Assembly (NCBI GenBank): GCA_026398545.1
Contig: JAPLSR010000101.1
Location: forward strand, 1-12,015
Length of the DNA: 12,015 nucleotides
Direction: 5' to 3'
From: Candidatus Sumerlaeota bacterium
Lineage (GTDB): Bacteria; Sumerlaeota; Sumerlaeia; MWCT01
Of this stretch, positions 5,284 to 12,015 are shown piece by piece (the stretch's first letter is position 1; every line of letters begins with the position of its first letter). The notes under the pieces are model-generated. The model saw only the letters and a program-made list of their open reading frames with translations. It made no database searches and was not told the origin of the DNA. The translations under genes were made by a program, and so were the position numbers.

Positions 5284-7961
5284 CCGCCCCCCAGGCATAT
5301 CGACATTTTCTTCGGCAAGGCGAGACGGAGATGTCCGGCACTGTGCTTTTGCTGAACGTCCTCGCCTTCACATACCTGGGTCTTGTCATTTTTGCCTTCA
5401 CCCCTTACACAAACAATCTGGATGAAATCAAGGTGTCGGCGCTATTTTTCTGCGGACCTGCCTTTCTTGCCCTTTATCTCATCTTTGCCGCCACCGGACA
5501 TGTGAAATTATTCCCCGTTACGCCACTCATCCCCCTCATTTTTTTTGCCATAATCATGGTTCTCTCCACCCTGCTCGCGGGAAAGACTTATGAATGGATA
5601 GCGTGGATAGAGCAGATGCTGAACATTGCCCTCCTTGGGGGCTTTTTCATCTTTTTCGGACTTATGCGGAATAAAAGGGACGTCCGCCGCGCCTTTCTTA
5701 TTTACACCATTTTCGGGCTTGGGACGACCATCTTCGGGCTTTTTCACTATTCGGGCGGATTTTCGCTCCTCTACAAGCTGTTTTTCTTGGGCAAGGGGGG
5801 CGGCGAGACGCCGATGTCGGTGCTCTTCCAAACCTTTATGAAATCCCAGGATGAGATGTTCAGCACAATCCTGAACCGCCAGTTTTACCCCGCACTTCTT
5901 GTGATGCTTATGCCCCTTTCCACCGCATTTGCCATCATTGAGTATAAAAGCCACGCCTTGCGCTATGCCGCCATTGCCTCCACCATCCTTATGGGTATCT
6001 GTCTTTACCTTGCTCACTCCAAGGCGAGTCTTGGCGCCATTGTGGTGATAGCCATTGTCTTTTTCATCCTGTATAAACGCTACGCCCATTTTAAAGAGAT
6101 TCGCATCCCCCACCTTGGGATATGGATTGCGGGGTTTCTTCTCATCGCCTTTACACTTGTATTTTTCACTTCGGACGTTGGACCTGAAAAGCTCAAGACG
6201 ATTCACCGGAGCGTTGCCTCGCGTGCTATCATCTGGAAGGGCGGCTGGGAGATATTTCTTCATGGTCCCGGCGGGGAAAAATGGTATGAAACGGACAACC
6301 CGCCCCTTAACTGGCGCTCCATCGTCATCGGAAGCGGTCCGGCATGCTTCCGCATCCTCTTCCCACGTTACCGCAACCCGGACTACAATCTCCATGATAT
6401 CAGCCACGTCACACTCTCCTCCCACAATCGCTTTCTTGACCTGCTTGCGGAGAATGGCATTCTGGGCTTTATATGTTACATGAGTTTTCTCGCCATCTTT
6501 TTCGGGATGGGGATAAAACGGCTTCTGCGCGTGAAGGATGGGGAACTGCGGGTATATATTATCGCCTTGCTTTGCGGTGTTTTCGGCATTTACCTGACAA
6601 ATATTTTTTCCCCGAACAGCCGGTGGGCGGCGGATGGGATGAATATCTGGGTGATGCTGGGGCTGGGATTCGGGCTATTTGAGGTGGCGTCGGATGATAT
6701 CAAGAGGTCAGCTGCCGCTGGTGAGTCATCGAAGGGCAGGAAAACCGCCATACCTCACAGTCCACCCCCGCCGCATCTAAGCACCCTTCTCATGGTTTTT
6801 GCAATCCTGATTCTCCCCGTTGTCTTCGTCAGCGCCCGCTATGGCATCTATTATTTCATCGGCGCAAAACTGCACACTGACGGTCTCTTGTATGCCAAAT
6901 TCGGAGAGGGCTATGCTGATAATGCCCAGAAACTCACCGAACAGGCGCAAGCAGTGGGCGATAATTCCGAGGACATCACCAAGAAAATAAAGGCGTATGA
7001 ACAGGCGAGTGATGAGGTATACCGTATTGCCATTGATAATTATAAAAAGTCGTTAGAATACAATCCGACTTTCATCACTACCTATTACAAGCTGGCGCAT
7101 GCTTACAATTCCGTTGGAGACATGGAAAACGCCCTGGCGACCTATCATGACCTGCAGGTTTACGCCCCGGACTATTCTCAGGTTCATTTCAATCTTGGGG
7201 TGATAAATTCAGCCATGTCACAGAGAAAAAAGATTCTCGCCATGAGAGAGAACGGCTCATCACAACCCGGGGAGAATACACAGAGGGCAATGCTCCTGCG
7301 GGAGGCGGAAAGGCTTGATGAGGTCGCCCTTGAAGAGTTCAAAATCGCCGCAAAGATGTCCAACATGGACACTGAACAGGATATGTATGGGAAAAAACTC
7401 ATCCAGAAAGGGAAATATGTCGAGGCGCTGAAGATTTATCAGTTCCTGAACTCAAAGTCCCCTCAGAACTTTGAATATCTCCAGGTGCTCGCCAAACTCT
7501 CCGAGAAGCTGAATCATTACGAGGATGCCCTGAAATATTATACAAGACTCTTTCAGACCGACCCCACAAATGAAACATACTCCAGCCAGATTGAAGTGCT
7601 TTACCACGCCCTGAACCGCCCGGATGATTATGAGAAGTTCCTCCTCGAATTCGTCTCCGTCAATCCACTGGACCCCCAGCCGCGCGTGAAACTTGTTGAG
7701 CTCTATGAGAGAAAAAAGGAAACCGAGAAAATCAAAAAACAACTCGCCATCCTGACAAGACTTCCCGAGCTTGCCACGCGGCTCGCACACCAGCCCTACC
7801 AGCAGCAGAGTCAGCTCTTCAACCTCGCAACCATTTCCAGAAATCTTAAGGAACAAAAGACAGAGAAGTATTTCCTTCAGAAATGCCTGCAGTTGGATGA
7901 GGCGTCCTCGTTTGGAAAGTCATGCGTCAGGCGGCTCAAGGGAATGTCGGAGATCCGCTGA
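5280..7961 (+). CDS. O-antigen ligase/polymerase-family membrane protein with periplasmic TPR domain
   Basis: The 893-residue protein has an N-terminal Wzy/WaaL-type membrane domain (about 18-470) and a C-terminal tetratricopeptide domain (about 577-893). I count twelve hydrophobic segments in the membrane part. A large loop (298-387) holds the family's functional pattern: arginines R310 and R315, GSGPACFRILFP (351-362), and H382 in SSHNRFLDLLAENGILG (380-396). Such enzymes move a lipid-linked glycan onto lipid A core, protein or a growing chain at the periplasmic face. A Ser/Pro-rich, basic linker (471-500) leads into a thirteenth hydrophobic helix (501-520), which should put the TPRs in the periplasm. 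TPR-like helices are clearest at 583-645 and 702-770. The start ATG overlaps the upstream stop (ATGA) with AGGAAGGA before it; Met18 lacks a good site. WaaL-type ligases usually have about 400 residues, so the extra half is the TPR module. Ligase, polymerase and protein oligosaccharyltransferase cannot be told apart from sequence alone. Confidence 0.88.
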   Translation: MTAPQAYRHFLRQGETEMSGTVLLLNVLAFTYLGLVIFAFTPYTNNLDEIKVSALFFCGPAFLALYLIFAATGHVKLFPVTPLIPLIFFAIIMVLSTLLAGKTYEWIAWIEQMLNIALLGGFFIFFGLMRNKRDVRRAFLIYTIFGLGTTIFGLFHYSGGFSLLYKLFFLGKGGGETPMSVLFQTFMKSQDEMFSTILNRQFYPALLVMLMPLSTAFAIIEYKSHALRYAAIASTILMGICLYLAHSKASLGAIVVIAIVFFILYKRYAHFKEIRIPHLGIWIAGFLLIAFTLVFFTSDVGPEKLKTIHRSVASRAIIWKGGWEIFLHGPGGEKWYETDNPPLNWRSIVIGSGPACFRILFPRYRNPDYNLHDISHVTLSSHNRFLDLLAENGILGFICYMSFLAIFFGMGIKRLLRVKDGELRVYIIALLCGVFGIYLTNIFSPNSRWAADGMNIWVMLGLGFGLFEVASDDIKRSAAAGESSKGRKTAIPHSPPPPHLSTLLMVFAILILPVVFVSARYGIYYFIGAKLHTDGLLYAKFGEGYADNAQKLTEQAQAVGDNSEDITKKIKAYEQASDEVYRIAIDNYKKSLEYNPTFITTYYKLAHAYNSVGDMENALATYHDLQVYAPDYSQVHFNLGVINSAMSQRKKILAMRENGSSQPGENTQRAMLLREAERLDEVALEEFKIAAKMSNMDTEQDMYGKKLIQKGKYVEALKIYQFLNSKSPQNFEYLQVLAKLSEKLNHYEDALKYYTRLFQTDPTNETYSSQIEVLYHALNRPDDYEKFLLEFVSVNPLDPQPRVKLVELYERKKETEKIKKQLAILTRLPELATRLAHQPYQQQSQLFNLATISRNLKEQKTEKYFLQKCLQLDEASSFGKSCVRRLKGMSEIR

Positions 7962-8015
7962 AGTTCTAACGTAGGCGGAGCGTGGTGAAATCCCTTTTCC
8001 CGGAGACAAAAAACC

Positions 8016-9845
8016 ATGCCGGAATCGTTCCTCGATGCGGTAAAGAAGAGAATCCTCGTTTGCGACGGCGCCATGGGCACCATGATTTACTCTCGCGGCG
8101 TCTATATCAATCAATGCTTTGAAAATATGAACCTCACCAGAGCGGATATGATTGAAAAGATTCACAGGGAGTATGTCCAGGCAGGGGCGGATATGATTGA
8201 GACAAACACCTTTGGCGCCAACCGGATGAAACTGTCGCTCCACGGACTGGGTGAACAGGTGCGGGAAATAAATGCGGCGGGTGTGGAGATTGCACGTCGG
8301 GCGGCGCGGGAAGATGTCTTTGTCGCCGGGTCCATCGGTCCGCTGGGGAAACTCCTTGAACCCATGGGACCCGTCTCACGGGCGGAGGCGAACAATATCT
8401 ATTATGAACAGGCATCTGCCCTGATAGATGCCGGCGTGGACCTTATTCTCCTCGAGACCTTCAACGACCTTGCCACCATCAAAATTGCCATCGAAGGCGT
8501 CAGGCGCGCCTCTGCGGATATCCCCGTCATTGCCCAGATGACACTCTCCGAGAACCTTGAAACCTTTACCGGCGAAAAACCCGACCAGGCGGCGGCGGAA
8601 CTTTCCACCATGCCCATTCAGGCGGTGGGATTCAACTGCAGTGTGGGTCCGGCGGCAATGCTGGATGCCGTTAGGTCGGCAAGGGGGGCGACAAAGCTGC
8701 CCCTCACCGCCCAGCCCAATGCCGGCGCTCCCCAGAAGGTGGAGGGGCGCAGTATCTATCTGGCAACGCCGGAATACATGGCGGAATATGCCAAGCGTTT
8801 CATCCAGGCAGGTGTGAACATTGTTGGTTCCTGCTGCGGCTCGACGCCCGCCCACACGCATGCCATTCGCGCCGCTGTGAGGGCGCTTGTCCCTGGGCGG
8901 CTGGCGGAACATATTCACATCCTCGAAAAGCCTGAAAAGGTTGGAGCGCGTCCGGGAATCCCGACCCCCTCACATTTTGCCCGCAAAATAGGTGAGAAAA
9001 AGTTTGTTGTGAGTGTGGAGCTGGACCCGCCGTCAGGCACAGACCCCGACGCCGTCATTTTGGAGGCGCGGAAATTGAGTGAGGCGGGTATTGACGCCGT
9101 CAACATTGCCGATGGTCCCCGCGCCACTGCCCGCATGAGTTCCCTCTCCCTCGCTCTCCTCATCCGCGAACGCGGCGGGATTGAGCCAATTGTCCATTAC
9201 TGCTGTCGCGACCGCAACCTTCTGGGCATCCAATCCGACCTCATCGGGGCGCATGCCCTCGGGATTTTCAACGTCCTCCTCATCACGGGCGACCCGCCCA
9301 AGATGGGGGATTATCCCTTCGCCACGGCGGTGTTTGATGTTGATTCTATCGGGCTGGTCAAAATCGCAAGCAATCTTAACGTCGGACTGGACCTCGCCGG
9401 GAATTCCATAAAGGGACAGACGTCCTTTTTCATCGGTGTGGGGGCGAATCCGGGGGCGATGAACCTGGATGAGGAGGTGCGGCGCTTTGAAAAAAAAGTG
9501 GAGAGCGGCGCACAATTCGCATTCACTCAACCGGTGTATGACGCGTCTCTCCTTGAGAACTTCTTGAAGAGAATTGAGCCTTTCCGCATCCCTGTCCTTG
9601 TGGGAATTCTGCCGCTTTTAAGTTACAGGAATGCTGAATTTCTGCACAATGAGGTGCCGGGGATGCAGATTCCAGAGGCGATTCGTGAGCGGATGCGCCG
9701 CGCTGAGTCAAAGGATGCGGCGCGGGCGGAGGGAATCAGGATTGCGCGGGAATCGCTCTCCGAGGCGCGTCCAATGGTGGATGGCGTGTATATCATGCCT
9801 CCATTTGGTCGTGTGGAGTCCGCCCTGCAGGTTCTGGAGCCGTGA
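8016..9845 (+). CDS. Bifunctional homocysteine S-methyltransferase / methylenetetrahydrofolate reductase
   Basis: The 609-residue fusion matches the YitJ-type architecture. Residues about 1-295 form a homocysteine methyltransferase barrel with a typical start, ILVCDGAMGTMIYSRG (13-28), ETNTFGANR (62-70), and zinc ligands C208 (GFNCS) and C273/C274 (GSCCGSTPAH). Residues about 325-609 form a FAD-dependent methylenetetrahydrofolate reductase barrel with E335 (VELDPPSG), D426 (LLITGDPP) and Q505 (FTQPVYD), matching E. coli MetF E28, D120 and Q183. The reductase makes 5-methyl-THF and the N-terminal half methylates homocysteine to methionine. There is no pterin-binding or cobalamin domain as in full MetH, so the methyl donor of the N-terminal half is not shown by the sequence. 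The ATG at 8016 has GGAG (8002-8005) 10 nt upstream. It follows the ligase gene by 54 nt with no terminator or S-box-sized leader between them. It is a cytoplasmic one-carbon enzyme among envelope genes, so the shared operon may be only positional. Confidence 0.93.
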   Translation: MPESFLDAVKKRILVCDGAMGTMIYSRGVYINQCFENMNLTRADMIEKIHREYVQAGADMIETNTFGANRMKLSLHGLGEQVREINAAGVEIARRAAREDVFVAGSIGPLGKLLEPMGPVSRAEANNIYYEQASALIDAGVDLILLETFNDLATIKIAIEGVRRASADIPVIAQMTLSENLETFTGEKPDQAAAELSTMPIQAVGFNCSVGPAAMLDAVRSARGATKLPLTAQPNAGAPQKVEGRSIYLATPEYMAEYAKRFIQAGVNIVGSCCGSTPAHTHAIRAAVRALVPGRLAEHIHILEKPEKVGARPGIPTPSHFARKIGEKKFVVSVELDPPSGTDPDAVILEARKLSEAGIDAVNIADGPRATARMSSLSLALLIRERGGIEPIVHYCCRDRNLLGIQSDLIGAHALGIFNVLLITGDPPKMGDYPFATAVFDVDSIGLVKIASNLNVGLDLAGNSIKGQTSFFIGVGANPGAMNLDEEVRRFEKKVESGAQFAFTQPVYDASLLENFLKRIEPFRIPVLVGILPLLSYRNAEFLHNEVPGMQIPEAIRERMRRAESKDAARAEGIRIARESLSEARPMVDGVYIMPPFGRVESALQVLEP

Positions 9846-9901
9846 AGGGGCGCTTGACGTGCGGGTGTGTGGGTGACACTTCTCAATAAATTCAGGAATC
9901 C

Positions 9902-11740
9902 TTGGACACAAAAGAGAAAAAGTTTCTGATTTTTCTTTTCCTTGGCGCCCTCCTGTTAAGGGTGTTTTATCTCTTCGAGATGACCGACAGTCCCTATTTT
10001 GGCGCGCCATTCCTTGATGAACTTTATCACCTGACATGGGCGAGGGAGATTGCGGCGGGAGAGTGGATTCGCCATGACGCCTTTTTCCGCGCCCCGCTTT
10101 ATTCCTACCTTCTCGGGATTTTCATCCGTATCTTCGGCGTGGATTTTTTTCTCATCCGCTTCATTCAGCACCTCTTCGGCGCGAGTGGGGTGATAGCAAT
10201 ATACTTTCTCGCCCGGCGCATATTTTCGGCGCGGGAGGCGCGCATTGCGGGCATCCTCGCCGCCTGCTGCGCCCCCTTCTTTTTCCTTGAGGGTGAGATG
10301 CTGGACATATTTCTCCAGTTTCTTTTTTATCCGCTCATTCTGATTCAGGCATTGCGGTCGCTGGAGACGCCCTCGGTGAAAAACTGCCTGATTGTAGGAT
10401 TTCTTATTGGACTCTCAGCCATTGCGCGACCCAACATTCTTCTCTTTGTTCCCATCCTGTTCATCTTCTGGGGATATATCTGGCGAAAAAAGCGCGATGC
10501 CCCGATTGACCTTGCATTCCGGTGGGGCGTGGCATTCATTGCGATGTTAATCATCATCCTTCCCGCAACCATTCATAACTACCTCGCCGGTCGCACCTTT
10601 GTCCCCATTGCCTCGTATGGGGGCGTAAATTTTTATATAGGGAACAACCCGAAGTCGGATGGCTTCACCGCCCGCACGGCGCGCCGGATGTTTTTTTTCG
10701 GACGATATGAGGATTCTGTGGAGGCGTTTGCGCGGGAGGAGGCATCCCTGCAGATGGGGCGGACCGACCTCACGGCGGCGGAGGTGAGCAGATACTGGGG
10801 CGCCCGCGCAATGAGGTGGATTCTGGAAAATCCCCGGCAATGGGCGGCTTTGATGCTGAGAAAGACCGCCATCTTTTTCGGAAATTATGAAATAAAAAAT
10901 AATAAAAATATTTATTTCGTGGCGCGATATTCCGGGATTCTCCGGGTCTTCCTTGCCTTTCTGCCATTCGCACTCGTGGGTTCTTCGGGGTTGCTCGGCC
11001 TCTTCTTCGCCATCAGGAAAAGACCATCGCCGGAAGTGTGGTTGCTGTTGCTATTTTTCATCACATACACTGTGAGTGTGGTCCTTTTCTTTGTCACGGC
11101 GCGTTACAGGGCGCCTGTCCTGACACTTCTCATCCCCGCAGCGGCTTATTGCCTCACCACGCTCTGGGATGCCTCGGGCGCGGGACGTCATGCCACCCTC
11201 TTCGGCGGGATGGTCGCCCTCCTCGTGCTTGTGAGCATCTCAATCCCGGACTGGTTTCACGTGAGACCCGCCAACTTCTCCAGCGACCACTGGAGTGTTG
11301 GAAATTGTTATCAGGAGAAGGATAATCTGCCTCTGGCGGAAAAACATTACCGCATGGCGCTCACTCTTGACCCGGATTATGATGACGCCCTGAACAATCT
11401 TGGCGAGGTCTTATATAAAAAGGGGGACTACAGTTCCGCACTGGAGACGTTCAAGGACCTCCTCCGGCGTCACCCGGATTACGTTGCGGGCTGGAATAAT
11501 CTGGGTGTTTGTTATGAAGACCTTTCCATCTTCGGAAAGGCGGAAGAGGCATACCGCACGGCGCTGATATTGTATCCCGCACACATCAGGGCGCGATTGA
11601 ACCTTGCGGAGGTCCTCCTGAAGCAGGGACGCCCCGACGAGGCACACAGGGAATATGACACCGCCCTCAATACCGCCCCGCCAGCCTTGCGTCCCGCAAT
11701 TCTCTCCGACAAACGCTTCAGCGCCTTTCCAAAACCATGA
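9902..11740 (+). CDS. GT39/PMT-type glycosyltransferase with C-terminal TPR repeats
   Basis: The 612-residue protein joins a multipass GT-C membrane domain (about 8-450) to a TPR domain (about 463-595). Such enzymes (PMT_2/ArnT-like) transfer a sugar from a polyprenyl phosphate at the periplasmic face. The first outer loop carries the acidic pair D39-E40 (FLDELYH), then FFRAPLYSYLLG (61-72). ARPN (175-178), PATIHNYLAG (221-230), GGVNFYIGNNP (240-250) and the AT-rich-coded NYEIKNNKNIYF (328-339) are all typical of bacterial relatives. Four hydrophobic segments separate the large loop (223-345) from the TPRs, so both should share a compartment, probably the periplasm. TPR units are visible at about 476-492, 493-526, 527-560 and 561-594. 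The start is TTG at 9902, since TAA at 9887-9889 closes the frame just upstream; AGGA (9894-9897) is only 4 nt away, a short spacing. It lies 56 nt after the methyltransferase gene. The acceptor (lipid, polysaccharide or protein) is unknown. Confidence 0.88.
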   Translation: MDTKEKKFLIFLFLGALLLRVFYLFEMTDSPYFGAPFLDELYHLTWAREIAAGEWIRHDAFFRAPLYSYLLGIFIRIFGVDFFLIRFIQHLFGASGVIAIYFLARRIFSAREARIAGILAACCAPFFFLEGEMLDIFLQFLFYPLILIQALRSLETPSVKNCLIVGFLIGLSAIARPNILLFVPILFIFWGYIWRKKRDAPIDLAFRWGVAFIAMLIIILPATIHNYLAGRTFVPIASYGGVNFYIGNNPKSDGFTARTARRMFFFGRYEDSVEAFAREEASLQMGRTDLTAAEVSRYWGARAMRWILENPRQWAALMLRKTAIFFGNYEIKNNKNIYFVARYSGILRVFLAFLPFALVGSSGLLGLFFAIRKRPSPEVWLLLLFFITYTVSVVLFFVTARYRAPVLTLLIPAAAYCLTTLWDASGAGRHATLFGGMVALLVLVSISIPDWFHVRPANFSSDHWSVGNCYQEKDNLPLAEKHYRMALTLDPDYDDALNNLGEVLYKKGDYSSALETFKDLLRRHPDYVAGWNNLGVCYEDLSIFGKAEEAYRTALILYPAHIRARLNLAEVLLKQGRPDEAHREYDTALNTAPPALRPAILSDKRFSAFPKP

Positions 11741-11807
11741 ACATCCCCTTCCGCCGCAGGCTCACCAAGTGTGGATTTGTAACAACGCCGCATATTTTTG
11801 AAAAACG

Positions 11808-11849
11808 TTGACGCAGGGGCGCATCTCTGTGATGAATATCTGCTATAGA
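11808..11849 (+). promoter_or_regulatory. Candidate promoter(s) for engB
   Basis: The 130-nt gap before engB is the largest on this strand after 5014 and contains two overlapping possibilities. TTGACG (11808-11813) stands 17 nt before GATGAA (11831-11836), which has TG one base upstream. TGCTATAGA (11841-11849) is an extended -10 without a good -35 and would give a leader of about 15 nt. No hairpin with a T-run separates engB from the upstream gene, so read-through is also likely. Confidence 0.3.
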
Positions 11850-11870
11850 CAGGGAGACAGGCGGCGGGGA

Positions 11871-12015
11871 ATGAAAATCAGGACTGCGGAATTTGTGAAA
11901 GGCGCCGTTGCACCGGAGCAGTTCCCGCGGGATGGTTTTCCGCAGGTGGCATTTGCTGGACGCTCCAATGTGGGCAAATCCAGCCTGATTAATTCCCTTG
12001 TGAACCGCAAAAATC
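11871..12015 (+). CDS. engB: Ribosome-assembly GTPase EngB (YsxC/YihA), 5' part only
   Basis: The first 48 codons of a GTPase needed for late assembly of the large ribosomal subunit are present; the window edge cuts off the rest. The N-terminus reads like YsxC, with a short lead-in strand, PEQFPRDGFPQVAFAG (15-30), and the P-loop GRSNVGKSS (30-38). It continues with LINSLVNRKN (39-48), leading toward switch I. The G2-G5 motifs lie beyond the window. I chose the ATG at 11871 because the protein then begins exactly where B. subtilis YsxC does. An in-frame ATG at 11832 and GTG at 11829 would add 13-14 residues unlike the family. The ribosome binding site is unclear: GGGGA touches the ATG, and AGGGAG (11851-11856) is 14 nt away. 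It is a housekeeping gene with no evident link to the upstream glycan genes. Confidence 0.93.
   Translation, partial: MKIRTAEFVKGAVAPEQFPRDGFPQVAFAGRSNVGKSSLINSLVNRKN

Noticed and set aside
5508..6425. A 305-codon minus-strand open frame opposite the ligase membrane domain
   Set aside because: It is highly charged with Lys/Gly/Asp-rich runs, the mirror of hydrophobic codons on the real strand.
9854..9901. A promoter starting from TTGACG upstream of the GT39 gene
   Set aside because: No acceptable -10 hexamer occurs 15-19 nt downstream; AATAAA is about 25 nt away.
11741..11820. A terminator after the GT39 gene
   Set aside because: The only pairing seen is CAACG (11783-11787) with CGTTG (11806-11810) across an 18-nt loop, with no T-run after it.
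11829..11870. Earlier in-frame GTG/ATG starts for engB
   Set aside because: They add 13-14 residues absent from YsxC-type proteins, while the ATG at 11871 matches the family start exactly.

Overview
This window looks like chromosomal DNA from a Gram-negative-type bacterium. I see no phage, transposon, CRISPR or RNA gene. It codes densely on both strands, with seven complete genes and one cut off by the right edge. An O-antigen-ligase-type membrane protein points to a diderm envelope. The mix of a bacterial glucokinase-regulatory-protein (GKRP) homologue, a DUF4911 protein, a homocysteine methyltransferase/MTHFR fusion and TPR-tailed glycosyl-transfer proteins resembles poorly cultured lineages (Omnitrophota/Hydrogenedentota/Sumerlaeota-like or deltaproteobacterial genomes). 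That lineage guess is an inference and cannot be settled from this sequence alone.

Left part (1-4718): after about 200 bp of AT-rich intergenic DNA, an extended -10 promoter precedes a plus-strand multipass membrane protein of the HGSNAT/DUF5009 acetyltransferase type. It meets, tail to tail with 3 nt between stop codons, a minus-strand two-gene operon. The promoter-proximal gene encodes a full-length GKRP-family double-SIS protein, and the second encodes the 4-alpha-glucanotransferase MalQ. They overlap by 8 bp. All three products act on sugars or amino sugars. The two-gene operon suggests coupling of alpha-glucan use to sensing or turnover of a phosphorylated sugar.

Middle (4719-5013): a divergent intergenic region of about 295 bp holds a TATAAT box for the GKRP operon, an 18-bp palindrome beside it, a perfect 8-bp-stem GC-rich inverted repeat, and a cluster of short CTTCG/GGCC repeats before the plus-strand genes.

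Right part (5014-12015): a plus-strand run contains a small DUF4911 protein (TTG start), an O-antigen ligase/polymerase-family protein with an extra membrane helix and a long C-terminal TPR domain, a bifunctional homocysteine S-methyltransferase/methylenetetrahydrofolate reductase, a GT39/PMT-type glycosyltransferase with C-terminal TPRs, and the first 48 codons of the ribosome-assembly GTPase EngB. The ligase and the GT39 enzyme both use lipid-linked sugars at the outer face of the inner membrane. Their topology suggests that both TPR tails lie in the periplasm.

Most of the window is recognisable metabolism and envelope biogenesis. The item most worth following up is the bacterial GKRP homologue. 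Its two SIS halves each keep a different one of the two catalytic glutamates of MurNAc-6-phosphate etherase (MurQ), and it is co-transcribed with malQ.
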